Shown here piece by piece: positions 22,662 through 34,920 of a stretch of 64,000 nucleotides of DNA (its first letter is position 1; every line of letters starts with the position of its first letter). Position numbers and translations under genes: made by a program. This DNA comes from Argopecten irradians (taxonomy: Eukaryota; Mollusca; Bivalvia; Pectinida; Pectinidae): NCBI RefSeq assembly GCF_041381155.1, contig NC_091139.1, positions 9,300,383 through 9,364,382 of the forward strand, in the 5' to 3' direction. The notes below the pieces were generated by a model. It was not told where the DNA came from. It ran no database searches and saw nothing but the letters and a program-made list of their open reading frames with translations.

Positions 22662-24107
22662 CGGTGGCTGGGAGCGGACATGAAATAAATAAAATTATTG
22701 CGTTCGAACGAATTGTTATTGCGTGGGAACGAAATATTATTGCGTGGGCACGAAATATCATTGCGTTCGAACGAAATACTATTGCGTGCGAACGAAATAT
22801 TACTGCGTGGGAACGAAATATTATTGCGTGGGAACGAAATATTATTGCGTTCGAACGAAATACTATTGCGTTCGAACGAAATACTATTGCGTGGGAACGA
22901 AATATTATTGCGTTCGAACGAAATAATTATTGTGTGGGAACGAAATAGTTATTGCGTTCGAACGAAATAATTATCAAGCTCATTATCATACATGGATGAT
23001 ATTACAGTAATCATGCCACCGTAGTAATATGATATGGTCTACAACTTATGAAACGGCACCTTATCTAAAAAAGATGTTTCCTTATTTTCAACGATTTAAA
23101 GTTTTACTTATTGTATAATACTTGATATATTCAATGAAATATATATAATTGTATGCTATCTTTGTATGAACAACTTACCTGTACGTACACGATGCTAAGT
23201 TGTACGTACATGATACTACGTTGTACGTGCAAACGTACAAGATAATAATTTGTACGTACAAGATACTATGTTGCACGTACATGATACAACGATGTACGTA
23301 CATACGTATACGTACAAACGTACACGATACTGTAACAATAGATACTAATAAAATACTAAGTTATACGTACATGATAATAAGTTGTACGGACATGATAAAT
23401 AAAATTATGTATTGGTCCTTATACGCTGCCGTAAATAAAAGCATTATATGTGCTTTTATATTACTGTATATATAACTTTAATACATCGGGTTATTATGTT
23501 TCAATATTTCCATTTGAATGTGTGCAAATTGTGTTACAACGAACACAAATTATTTTGTATCAATACTTAGTCAACTAATTTTAAAAAGTAAAACAATGAA
23601 TTTCCATGACTTTTTCTACAATTTTAATGCAAATCATTGAAGGCAAATACTGAAATAGAATACAAATCCAAATAATACATGCAATAAACTTTAAATTAAT
23701 GGTTTCGAAGCAAAAGATACTAAATAAAATATACTTTATTAAGAAGGTTTACACAAAACCACTTTGAATGACCAATTACAAAGAATATTGATATAAAATT
23801 GCAGACTGCCACATTTGAAATAGCCAAAGGTAAACCGTTGATATTTCGTTCCCACGCAATAATTATTTCGTTCCCACGAAATAATTATTTCGTTCGAACG
23901 CAATAATATTTCGTTCCCACGCAATAATATTTCGTTTCCACGCAATAATATTTCGTTTCCACGCAATAATATTTCGTTCGAATGCAATAATATTTCGTTC
24001 CCACGCAATAATATTTCGTTCGAACGCAGTAATATTTCGTTCGAACGCAATAATATTTCGTTCCCACGCAATAATTTTATTTATTCCATGTCCGCTCCCA
24101 GCCACCG
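22662..24107. mobile_element. TIR element carrying two opposed 21-bp arrays
   Basis: Inverted ends CGGTGGCTGGGAGCGGACAT and its complement, flanked by TA on both sides (22660-22661, 24108-24109). Just inside, the ends run straight into arrays of 21-bp units: 22695-22972 in one direction and 23840-24078 in the other. Units read GAAATATTATTGCGT plus a linker, TCGAAC or GGGAAC (rarely GCGAAC), in mixed order. The middle (about 23178-23400) holds degenerate GTACGTACA-rich repeats. There is no transposase. TA duplications fit Tc1/mariner-like or other TA-targeting transposases. Length 1,446 bp. Confidence 0.85.
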
Positions 24108-24109
24108 TA

Positions 24110-25233
24110 CTAAACACCTTATATAGGTCAGTTTTCTATTTTGACTGAAGCTTGGTTTTTGTTTTAAAATGTTTTTCTTTTACCTTCTACTAGTTCCTAC
24201 CCTGATTTCTTGAAACAGATTTAGTCAAAACCAATGCTTCTTTTAAACATAGGTTACATAATTAAAGAAATGCCCCAGACAGCCCTTTACCAAACATAGA
24301 ATTCATGCATTTTCCCCATTTCCCCATTGCACAAATTATTTACACATTTTCTGAGACTAGCTATCGGCCAGTCAAGGGGAAGAGAAAGGTTTAAAATGAT
24401 TTATTTATCAGTTTCTGATCACATAAATCGAAACATAAATGAGAATGCCAAACCTTTGTAGGCTAGAATTTTTCATGCAAACATCTAACTCTATGTTTAA
24501 ATCGATCGAAATACTATCTATGTATCATACAATTATAGTATTTTGATGAGGTAGATACATGCTTTTATTGACCAAAGAAAATTATCGACCGAGGACGTAG
24601 TTAATTCTTCTTTGGTCAAAAAAAAACATGCATCGACCGCATTCAAAAGTGTATACATTGTACATCTGCATTTGTATTTCAGGATTTCCAGATACATGTA
24701 CATGTACAATACAAGATGGCGAATACAACATCATACTTCAGTTTTCATATAGTTTTCAACGTTCGATAAACGACGTTTGTATTACTGTCTAAATAAAAGC
24801 ACCGCTGTTACATGTATCATAATTACATCTTTATATTTGTTGGTCCGACGTTGTTTAGAATGTTTCATTTCTCATCAAGACTACCGGTAGAGAAGCAAAC
24901 CCGTCTGTTTATCATTCGCTGTGTTTTGTGATAATGTACCAACATAATCGGCATCTTAGACACGCATTATTTATCATGCATGTTGCATTCAAACGCTTAA
25001 ATCACTTTGAATCTGATACACTGGATTGGGAAATCCCTGTCTATTTATAAACAGATCGGTTAATCAACTCTTTTCAATCAACTTTTATCAGTCGATCAAT
25101 GTTTTATAAAGGGGTCACGTAGGGTACCGACGTCCAATGAGATTGTCGGAAAAACCAAGAAAAATAATAGATATTTATTTATCAATAGTTTTCCGTCTTT
25201 TCCAAAATTATTGTGACGTCAATGTATTGTAGA
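24110..25233. other. Non-coding stretch
   Basis: No gene supported. A small inverted repeat (TTGACCAAAGAA and TTCTTTGGTCAA) lies at about 24568-24620. Confidence 0.35.
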
Positions 25234-25450
25234 CCCTGGTGGTCGAGTGGTTAAGATGTCTCGACATATCGCCACAACCCCTCCACCTTTGAGTCGCGAG
25301 TTCAAATCCTAAATGGGTCAGAAGCCATGTACTGACCACTGTCGGTGGCCTTTCTCCGGGTACTCCAGCTTTCTTCCAAAAACAAACCTGGCACGCCGAT
25401 GCATGACCCTGGCTGTTCATGAGACGTTAAGCTGATAAAACCCGACTCAA
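25234..25450 (+). mobile_element. tRNA-derived SINE with 10-bp target duplication
   Basis: The head carries an A-box-like GGTCGAGTGGTTAAGA and a B-box-like GAGTTCAAATCC. The body has TTTCTCCGGGTACTCCAGCT, a phrase common in invertebrate SINEs, and the tail ends TTAAGCTGATAAAACCC. The ten bases GTATTGTAGA lie on both sides (25224-25233 and 25451-25460), unbroken, so the insertion looks fairly recent. About 217 bp. Confidence 0.9.
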
Positions 25451-25651
25451 GTATTGTAGAACGGTATATTATGACTGGCATGCTTTACGCTGTTGTAGTC
25501 TCCATATACTGATAAGGCTATGCTATGTTCAGCTGACTTACAGGTCATTGTACTACGCCGTTATGACTAAGTTCACAGGTATATGTAACTCGACTGATCC
25601 GATAAGATTACATTAGCAAATAATATAAGTGAAAGAGTGACACTGTGTAAC

Positions 25652-28600
25652 ATGTATTCCATTTTGTTGTTTACAACTTTAGTCGGTTTGTCTGTAACCC
25701 TCTCGCATTATGAAACATATTCTCTGATGAGAGAAATACAACTGATTCGTCAGGAGCAGTTAAACCAGATCAAAACATGCCAACACAACATTGGTAAGCT
25801 GTTTAACATATCTTATGTTTTCTGAATTCAAAACACATAAGATTATATCTGTGTTACATTTTGATTTCAAATATCTGGAGTTTTCAAAATAATTTTTTAC
25901 AAATAATTAATTGAATAATGGCTCAATCTGTGGCAGAACCTTTATATTATTCCATGGCTGTATTTGTTTCAAGTGTACCTTATATTCACCTAACAATCAG
26001 CCCCTGCGTATAACAATACATGTACAGACCTTGAGCATCCAAGGGGGCATTTGAGGGTACAAATACATAATCTTAATTAATTTCAAATATGCTTTGAGAT
26101 ATTTTCTTTTCAGGGGTTTAATCCACTATCACATAGTTAAGACGTGACCAAGAAAGAAAATATTTTATTTTCCATATGTATTTACGAAAAAACATTAATA
26201 TTCATGATTTATGAAAATAATCAAAAATCAAATGGCCATTATTGCCCTTTGATTTGAAACCAATTTAACATATCTAGGTGTAATAGTTGACCATATATTG
26301 CATATATAAAACCTGTAAAATTTAACTTAGCTGACCTACGTTACGTCAAAACGCCCCAACTTACAGAGTACAAGCTTGAAATGTTCAACAGGTTTTGTAC
26401 TTTAAACTGAGCACGGTTTATAAAATTCCCTCTTGCGTGACATGTTTCAGCTGGCTCATGGACTAATACAGGAAAACAGTTATTTTGCTAACGCCGTAGA
26501 ATCCGAATGTTTTAAAGTATCGTTTGAATGCTTTGTCTATAATTAAGTTAATAAATGAAACTCGGTATATACACATTAAATAGTTCGCGCCTTTAAGAAC
26601 AGTTGTTAATAGTTCCTTAGACTAGCTAAAACTAATTCATAGTTTTATTTCATCATAAATACTTCTATTATATATATCCTACATTACAGATTATATCGTA
26701 CGGGAGAACAAAGCTATCCAACAACGAATGGTTGTTCTCGAAAGCGAGAACAGGGTCATGCTGGATAAACTGTCAAGGTTTGAGGAAGCGTTTCGAGAAA
26801 ATGAAAAGTCTTCACTGACAAACTCTATTAGGGATACTACAGCTGGTATGTTTCATACAAAATTCAACGACATTCCATTATCATCAAACGAACTATTACA
26901 AACTCACGAAGTGGCATCGTCAACAGAATTAGAAGAGGAATCTTACCAGGAAACTACTCGATCTGAATCAGGAATGAACACTGAACAACGAATAAGGTGT
27001 ATCGATACAGAATTGGACACCCAACAGCCAATCAGAACTATCGACACCATAACGGATATACATCAATCAATGATTCGTCAAAGTGAAAGTCATTTCTTAA
27101 CACCAACAAAAGAACGCAGTGTTACTGACTCAAAAGCCGGAGAAACAGGTGGGGACAAATGCCACTTTTTTATCATTGTAGGATAACACCACCAGATAAT
27201 TGCTATAGTAAGTTATTTATTTATCGATCGGGAAAAAATACTTTATTTTATAAATATAAAAATGGTTTTTCTTTGTTTTCATACTAAATCTGGCTTTCTG
27301 ATTAGCCAATACGTTTTTTGCATACCACTAGGAAAACATATCCGAGAATGGCGCGAAATTCCGACGGTTTCGTGACGTCACAATAGATACCTTGGCGTTG
27401 CGTATTCATTCCGAAAAAGAATCCCTTGAAAAATCACATGAAAGGTACATTTAAACATACTTTATTTTATCGGATAATTTTTTTTATAAAAATTAATTAC
27501 AAGCATTGATGTCACTATTTTCTTATTTTTTGGTTTATGATAAAAATGCTTTGCAAACATTTGTGACAATCCGCTACACGAATACACAAAGTTTGCATTT
27601 TTTTTTAAACCCCGATTTTTTTTTTTTTTTTTTTTTTTGAAAATGACATCAATGCTTAATTGTTTTCGAATTCACAGGATGTTCCAAAAGCAAGAAGCTG
27701 ATCAAACGTGTAGGTAAGTATTTAAGTTACATTAAACCATTTTTAAAAGATTTATTTGTAATTATGTAAACAGCTATGCCTCTTAGGTAATCTCGGACAT
27801 GTTGCTATCTTTAATACTATTGGTGATAAAAGCATGGGAAATATAATGTATAACTTTAGCTGACGATACGATTTAGTATTTGAATATTATGAAATATAGT
27901 TATTATAATATCTATTTTTTATTCATTACATATAACATGTGGTAACATCTGTAACCAAAAGACATACCCGAACATAAAATATTTGATACTTATGATCTTG
28001 TTTATAACTTGAAAGTTCTTGTTAATTTATTTATTTGTGAACATTCAGTTATAAAAAATGTTCTGTTTAATTAACAAACTAATGAGAAGGTTCATCCCAA
28101 TAATTTGATGTTTCAGGAAATTTATAACCATCAAAGAGTGTCAGACCCCGGTATTTACTAACGAGTCTTTATAAGATACAGGTTGATGAAAGGAAATGCT
28201 CAGATGATTATCATGGACCAACCAATGCCATATTATATAAGAAGCAAGGAAATAGGTTAATTTGTTATGGGCCAACCAATGCCACATTATAAGAGAAGGC
28301 AAGCAAATTATATCTTTGCATATTACAGAGTTAGCTCCCTTATGTGTAGGTATCAATTGTTACGTCATTAATTTGTGAGCGCAAATCAGGTAGTTTTTCT
28401 CAGAAAAGTCAATCTCATCCAGAGTGCAATGCTGTCCCCACAATTTCAGTGAATGTTGGGTTAAGGAATGATTTTTATATTTTGTTGTTTACTGGGGTGT
28501 AAACTGCATTTTTTGTACAGATATTTTAAATGACGCGCGTCAGTGCGTCATGTTGAAATATCTGTACAAAAATGCAGTTTACACACCAGTAAACAACAAA

Positions 28601-31600
28601 AAATTAAAAACATTCCTTATATTTACATTTCGACCGACCATTTCATTTAAATTTAGTGTTCCGGTGAAATGAACCTTCGTTTTTTCAACGTTATACGATT
28701 GATGAAAGAGCTAAGTAATTGATGGAATCACGAAACAGTTGGCTCCAATTTGGCGGGAAAATGTGTCAAGTTCCGAGAGTAAATGAAATATATTTCCACA
28801 ATAACTTTATCGTTTTTAATCCATTTATTTAATATGTTTTTTCTTCTTTTTTTTTAATATTAACACAATGCTTTCCATTGCATTCAAACTGATGTTGATA
28901 TCAAACGTTTGTCATGGCATATATTTTGGCCTAACCGGATGCGCATTCACATAAGGGCGGAAGTCAGTGTTTCGGTTTGTGTTCTTGCGCAGCAGCCCCT
29001 CTGCGTTTACGCAAGTGTAAACGATTGCCCGGTTAGTAAGGTTATATAGGAAGGTGAAAACGGAAATGTAAATATACCACAATGAAAGCTGGGAGAGATT
29101 GAAGAAAAGTATGACGTTTCGCTTGCAAACGCATGACGTCATAATCAATACCTTAATGCAAGGACAGATAACTCTGTAATATGCAAATACAGAATAGGTT
29201 CATTTACGACATCATGATTTGACAATTAATGGATAGCTGAATAAATCTAATATGACACCTTTACCAAATACTTCTTTGTTTTTATTGCTTTCATTAACCA
29301 GATCTATGTCAGTTTTCGTTCAGAAATGTTTATTTTATTGTATTTATATTAAAGCTAGGGTGTGTTACAATGTCATTGATAAATTCTCTCTTGTAGTAGT
29401 TCTATTAAGCTAGGGTATGTTACAATGTCGTTGATAAATCCTCTCTTGTAGTAATTCTATTACACCTAGATATGCTACAATGTCGTTGATAAATCCTCTC
29501 TTTAAGTAGTTCTATTTCAACTAGGGTGTGTTACGATGTCATTGATAAATCCTCTCTTTTAGTATTTCTATTACAGCTAGGGTGTGTTGTAATGTCATTG
29601 ACAAATCCTCTCTTTTATAATTTCTATTACAGGTAGGTTGTGTTACAATGTCATTGATAAATCCTCTCTTTTACTATTTCTATTTAAGCTAAGGTGTGTT
29701 GTAATGTCATTGACAAATCCTCTCTTTTAGTAGTTCTATTACTCTTAGGGTGTGTTACAATGTCATTGATGAATCCTCTCTTTTAGTAGTTCTATTACTG
29801 CTAGGGTGTGTTACAATGTCATTGATGAATCCTCTCTTTTAGTATTTCTATTACTGCTAGGGTGTGTTACAATGTCATTGATAAATCCTCTCTTTTAGTA
29901 GTTCTATTACTGCTAGGGTGTGTTACAATGTCATTGATAAATCCTCTCTTTTAGTATTTCTATTACAGCTAGGGTGTGTTACAATGTCATTGATAAATCC
30001 TCTCTTTAAGTAGTTCTATTACTGCTAGGGTGTGTTACAATGCCATTGATAAATCTTCTCTTTTAGTAGTTCTATTACAGCTAGGTTGTGTTAAAATGTC
30101 ATTGATAAATCCTTTCTTTTAGTATTTCTATTACAGCTAGGGTAAGTCACCTTGCCATTGATAAATCCTCTGTTATAGTAGTTCTATTACAGCTAGGTAT
30201 GTTACAATGTCGATGATAAATCCTCTCTTTTAGTATTTCTATTACAACTAGGGTGTGTTACAATGTCATTGATAAATCCTCTCTTTTAGTATTTCTATTA
30301 CAGCTAGGGTGTGTTACAATGTCATTGATAAATCCTCTCTTATAGTAGTTCTATTACAGCTAGGTATGTTACAATGTCGTTGAGAAATCCTGCTTTTAGT
30401 ATTTCTATTACAGCTATGGTGTGATGTAATGTCATTGACAAATCCTCTCTTATAGTTGTTCTATTACACCTAGGTATGTTACAATGTCGTTGATAAATCC
30501 TCTCTTTTAGTATTTCTATTTCAAACTAGGGTGTGTTACAATGTCATTGATAAATCCTCTCTTTTAGTATTTCTATTACAGCTAGGGTATGTTAAAATGT
30601 CATTGATAAATCCTCTCTTTCAGTATTTCTATAGCAGCTAGGATGTCTTGCAATGACATTGATAAATCCTCTCTTGTAGTTGTTCTATTACAGCTAGGTA
30701 TGTTACAATGTCGTTGATAAATCCTGTCTTTTAGTAGTTCTATTACAGCTAGGGTGTGTTACAATGTCATTGATAAATCCTCTCTTTTAGTATTTCTATT
30801 TCAAACTAGGGTGTGTTACAATGTCATTGATAAATCCTCTCTTTCAGTATTTCTATAGCAGCTAGGATGTCTTGCAATGACATTGATAAATCCTCTCTTG
30901 TAGTAATTCTATTACAGCTAGGTATGTTACAATGTCGTTGATAAATCCTGTCTGATAGTAGTTTTATTACAGCTAGGATGTGTTACAATGTCGTTGATAA
31001 ATCCTCTCTTTCAGTATTTCTATTACAGCTAAGGTGTCTTACAATGTCATTGATAAATCCTCTCTTTCAGTATTTCTATTACAGCTAGGATGTCTTGCAA
31101 TATCATTGATACATCCTCTCTTGTAGTAATTATATTACAACTAGGTATGTTACAATGTCGTTGATAAATCCTGTCTTTAAGTAGTTCTATTACAGCTAGG
31201 GTGTGTTACATTGTTATTGATAAATCCTCTTTTTCAGTATTTCTATTACAGCTAGGATGTCTTAAAGGGTCATTGATAAATCCTCTCTTGTAGTTGTTCT
31301 ATTACTGCTAGGGTGTGTTATAAACCATGATAAATCCTCTCTTTTAGTAGTCTTATTACTGCTAGGGTGTGTTACAATGTCATTGATAAATTTTCTCTTT
31401 CAGTAGTTCTATTACAGCTAGGGTATATATTAATGTCATTGATAAATCTTCTCTTTTAGTAGTTCTATTACAGCTAGGTATGTTACAATGTCGTTGATAA
31501 ATCCTCTCTTTCAGTGTTTCTATTACAGCTAGGATGTCTTGCAATTTCATTGATAAATCCTCTCTAGTAGTAGTTCTATTACAGCTAGGGTGTGATAAAA

Positions 31601-32896
31601 TGTCGTTGATAAATCCTGTCTTTAAGTATTTCTATTACAGCTAGGGTGTGTTACAATGTCATTGATAAATCCTCTCTTTTAGTATTTCTATTACAGCTAG
31701 GGTGTCTTACAATGTCATTGATAAATACTCTCTTGTAGTTGTTCTATTACAGCTAGGGTGTGTTACAATGTCATTGATAAATCCTCTCTTGTAGTTGTTC
31801 TATTACTGCTAGGGTGTGTTACAATCCATGATAAATCCTCTCTTTTAGTATTTCTATTACAGCTAGGGTGTCTTATAATGTCAATGATAAATCCTCTCTT
31901 GTAGTAGTTCTATTACAGCTAGGGTGTGTTACAATATCATTGATCAATCCTGTCTTTTAGTAGTTCTATTATTGCTAGGTTATGTTACAATGTCATTGAT
32001 AAATCCTCTCTTGTAGTAATTCTATTACAGCTAGGGTGTCTTATAATGTCATTGATAAATCCTCTCTTTTAGTAATTCTATTACAGCTAGGTACGTTACA
32101 ATCTCGTTGATAAATCCTCTGTTGTAGTAATTCTATTACAGCTAGGTACGTTACAATGTCGTTGATAAATCATCTCTTTTATTATTTCTATTACAACCAG
32201 GGGGTGTTACAATGCCATTGATAAATCCTCTCTTTTATTATTTCTATTACAGCTAGGATGTGTTGTAATGTCATTGACAAATCCTCTCTTTTAGAATTTC
32301 TATTACAGCTAGGTTGTGTTACAATATCATTGATAAAACCCTCTCTTTAAGTAGTTCTTTTACTGATAGTATGTGTTACAATGTTGATAAATCCTATCTT
32401 TTATAGTTATCACAGCTTGGGTATATGGTGATATAATTAATAAATCCTGTCGGTGCGATTTTATGTTACAGGGTCTGCTTCCAATGCTGTAGGTTTCTAT
32501 GCCGCGTTAGCCCCGGATGTATCCCTAGGTGACCAGGAAGATGTCAAGTTTGACCATGTCTACACAAATCTTGGACAGGGTTATGAGCCCAGTGACGGCC
32601 ATTTTCGGGCCCCAGTGGCCGGGTTGTACCTGTTATCTGCCACAGTACTCAGTGCGGGAACAACACCAGACGACATGTTGTTAGAATTAGTAAAAAATGG
32701 CGCGAATGTTGGTCAGATTTATGCAACCAAGAGTTTAAACGAAGGATCGAGAGTAATAGTTCTTTCTCTTGACGTCGGCGATATGGTTTGGGTGCGTCAT
32801 ATGTCAGGTGATCCGGGGACTGTCGCCAATGGTGCACATTATAGTACTTTTTCAGGCGTTCTGATTTCAGCTTTCGGTAGTACAAGTTCATCTTAG
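25652..32896 (+). CDS. Secreted coiled-coil C1q-domain protein (four exons)
   Basis: Exons 25652-25793, 26690-27148, 27678-27713 and 32472-32896 join in phase 1 at every junction and total 1,062 bp (353 aa). Exon 1 gives a signal peptide (MYSILLFTTLVGLSVTLS) and a Gln/Arg-rich helix. Exon 2 continues a coiled coil (residues about 48-90) and then a Ser/Thr/Glu-rich linker. Exon 3 is a 36-bp basic segment (CSKSKKLIKRV). Exon 4 is the C1q head: GFYAALAPDV, then DGHFRAPVAGLYLLSA, then GDMVWVRHMS and FSGVLISAF. C1q-domain proteins form trimers and bind microbial or other surface ligands; bivalves have hundreds. The donor of exon 2 (GTGGGG) is weak. The 4.76-kb third intron is filled with transposons and a 56-bp minisatellite. 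Confidence 0.9.
26690..27148 (+). CDS. C1q gene exon 2: coiled coil and linker
   Basis: It opens after TACATTACAG. The first 40 residues (IQQRMVVLESENRVMLDKLS and onwards) have heptad spacing typical of a trimer-forming coiled coil. The rest is polar and low in hydrophobic residues. An internal echo (RCIDTELDTQQPIRTIDTIT) suggests a small repeat. 459 bp, phase 1 to 1. Confidence 0.8.
27268..27430. repeat. Probable dispersed repeat in C1q intron 2
   Basis: It starts TTTTCATACTAAATCTGGCT, also seen at about 20680, and carries TTTCGTGACGTCAC, similar to about 10980. Boundaries and class are unclear. A long poly-T run follows at 27617-27639. Confidence 0.35.
28410..29102. mobile_element. Inserted element with 8-bp duplication (hAT-like)
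   Basis: The octamer AGAAAAGT occurs on both sides (28402-28409 and 29103-29110). The ends are short imperfect inverted copies (CAATCTCATCC at the left, GGGAGAGATTG at the right). An 8-bp duplication is typical of hAT elements. At 693 bp it has no transposase. It contains the palindromic element at 28462-28619, so three insertions are nested here. Confidence 0.7.
28462..28619. mobile_element. Palindromic MITE, TAAGGAAT-ended
   Basis: The left arm from TAAGGAATGATTTTTATATT through TGCATTTTTTGTACAGATAT pairs with the right arm ending ATTCCTTA; the centre is near 28540 (GACGCGCGTCA). The arms are about 75 bp. Its outer ends match the element at 54104-54265 but the inner arm sequence differs, so there are at least two subfamilies. 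Confidence 0.85.
29345..32450 (+). repeat. 56-bp minisatellite in C1q intron 3, about 55 copies
   Basis: The unit holds AGCTAGGGTGTGTTACAATG, then TCATTGATAAATCCTCTCTT, then TTAGTATTTCTATTAC. Copies differ by 5-20 percent. Each unit has a pyrimidine-rich run followed by TATTACAG or a close variant, that is, a 3' splice-site-like end. The last, most diverged copy runs into the real acceptor of the C1q exon at 32471 with the same spacing from AAATCCT to CAG (29 bases). Confidence 0.95.
32472..32896 (+). CDS. C1q gene exon 4: globular C1q head
   Basis: Acceptor TTTTATGTTACAG. The exon encodes about 140 residues covering a full C1q jelly-roll domain, with the aromatic and Gly core positions in place (F near the start, GHF, GLY, VWV, FSG) and stop TAG at 32894-32896. 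The head is a single exon, as usual in bivalve C1q genes. Confidence 0.93.
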
Positions 32897-33941
32897 TATA
32901 GACCTTTCTCTGTCGATTTGAATTCAACATTCGGTACTAGTACTAGTTGATTTAATCACACCACTTTTTCAGGTGTTCTGATTCAACATTCGGTTGCACA
33001 AGTTAATCTATGTATAGCTTTTTCTCGAGTGTTCTGATTTCAAGATTCAGAAGTGCAAGTTAAAGCAAATCTAGAACTTTATTTTGAAATTCTGATTTTT
33101 AGAATTCGGTTGTTTTCTTACGTGTTTTGATTTCACAATTCGAAAGGAAAAATTCTCTAATGTACATTAAAGGCTTGTTGCTGTAAACATTTTATTGGTA
33201 TCCACAAAAATGTATGCCTTCTATGCTTAGGTGAGAGATTCGGCTTTACCTATGAAAGGAAATGTATAAGGAATGTTAGTAGCACAAATTATTTTGTCTC
33301 CACTGCATACTGCATTTGCAGGGGTAAATAGACAGAGTTAAACCAAGTCGTACAACCATTGCTCAATCATAATCGGCATTAAAGTGATTCTCGTAATGCA
33401 TAATCCTTTAATATTTTGAAGACCTCGCTGGTGACTGACATCAATTGTCTAAAACAAATGATGAAGTAATGATTCAAATCATTTTTGGTTAATTAAAATC
33501 CGCAGGTATCATCGACGTTTGTTTGATAAAATGTAATTGATTTATTCATTTTAACTAAATCCTAAATTGATAACAGGTAATGTTAAATTCACTTCTCACA
33601 TAACCACCCTTCTGTGAACCATCATTCTTTCGCGACTTCTGCCATTCGTGATCACGATTTGTTTTCAATTTCGTGAAGATTAACTTTTTCTATTTAAAAA
33701 TTGAATTTGAATTTCCATATAGATGATGATGATATAAATTGACAGAGAAAAAACATTCCTGGATTTTCTTGGATCGTGAAATTCAGGAAATTAAAGCGTA
33801 CGCGAAGGAAAGTTGATGAACAGTATATATCATTGAGCAAATAAAGTTAAGAGATTATCAAGTGACCCGGTGACTTTCTGTTCGAACGTTAAAGCCGTCA
33901 AACAAATCTATATAGTAACGGGGTAAACGTGCCTTCGCCTA
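32897..33941. other. 3' flank of the C1q gene
   Basis: The first 250 bp contain three decayed echoes of the exon end (GTTCTGATTTCA and TTCGG motifs at about 32972, 33034 and 33086), as if the 3' UTR is made of short duplications. A polyadenylation-signal-like AATAAA is at about 33840, with an ATTAAA nearer at 33166. Confidence 0.4.
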
Positions 33942-33988
33942 CCAAGTGATCATACCGACATACATTATGTACGTCGATGATCACTTGG
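33942..33988. repeat. Hairpin ahead of a GC-richer segment
   Basis: CCAAGTGATCAT pairs with ATGATCACTTGG around an imperfect stem and a central ATTAT. It is followed by a GC-richer stretch to about 34210 with an inverted CCAAT box (GATTGGCTG, 34031). A regulatory role or a short transposon end are both possible; no gene is seen directly downstream. Confidence 0.55.
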
Positions 33989-34440
33989 CCTCTTGACCCG
34001 CTTTTCCGATGCCTGGGAAACCCGCGCGCTGATTGGCTGCAGTGAGAGTCGACAGCACAATCAGAGCACTCGTTACAAATCAACAGCTGGGCTGTCTGAA
34101 AACGAAAGTAGCGACCTTCAAGAAAGAAACGAGCGCTCAATTTGGTCAGAATTTACGTCATCGACCAGTAACGGAACTGGAGTGAATATTTTTGCCACCA
34201 GATGGCAGCAGTAGTAAAGCACCGTAAAAGCGGAGGATTCTGTCAGAGCTGTAAGGAGTGTAATGGATTATCTTGCCTTGACATGTGAAGATGGATCTAT
34301 GTGTTCTTTGATTCTTAGGCAGATAATAAAAAATAAGTTTTGTCTATGAACACATTGTTTTGCACGGATATGATATATTGCTTATTTTGTAATACAAAAG
34401 TAAAATATACCGATTGTTTTTACGTCATCTGACCTGAAGG

Positions 34441-34858
34441 ATCGGAATGCTCTATAGTCATCTTGTTTCATCCGTCGTCGTTCGCCGTGTGCCGTTCGTA
34501 AACAATTTGAAATTCTTCTTAAGATCTTTTAGACCAAATCAAATGAAATTTGTCTGAAATGATCCTAGTATGATTCCGACAAGTTTTCATATTTTCCGAG
34601 TGTATTCGATATCCAAGATGGTCGCCACATCCGCCATCTTGAAAACACATTTTGAACGTCTTTTCAGGTTCTACCAGTGCAATTTAACTGAAACGTGCCT
34701 GAAATTATCTTGATGTGATCTCAACAAAGTGCTATTATTTTTGGGGTTGTTCCGAAATCCAAGCTATCCACCATATGACAACAACATATTATTAATTTCC
34801 TATACGGCTTTTGCCAAGGTTGTCAGATGACCGTTAAGGCCCTTGGGCCTCTTGTTAT
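34441..34858. repeat. Dispersed repeat ending GGCCCTTGGGCCTCTTG
   Basis: The stretch from GGATCGGAATGCTCTATAGT to TTAAGGCCCTTGGGCCTCTT resembles repeats I recall from several bivalve genomes. It contains three loosely similar parts (GAAATTTGTCTGAAATGATC, GAAACGTGCCTGAAATTATC). No coding region or target duplication was found. The class is unknown to me. Confidence 0.5.
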
Positions 34859-34920
34859 ATACATTGTATTAATATAACCTAAAAAAGCCCACACAAAGGA
34901 CCATCTAAATGAGCTTATTC

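Larger units (their letters stand above)
28311..29196. mobile_element. Long-inverted-repeat MITE, copy 2, split by an insertion
   Basis: Left half 28311-28409 and right half 29103-29196 match the left and right halves of the intact copies at 12789 and 47207. Between them sits another element (28410-29102). It lies inside intron 3 of the C1q gene. Confidence 0.8.

Noticed and set aside
22664-22970. Overlapping frames reading GNEILLR, VGTKYYC and IIAWERN repeats
   Set aside because: All three come from the same 21-bp units in different frames; the same happens in the opposed array at 23739-24117.
22695-24078. Resemblance to CRISPR arrays (short palindromic repeats)
   Set aside because: There are no unique spacers of constant length, the setting is eukaryotic, and the arrays sit at the ends of a TIR element.
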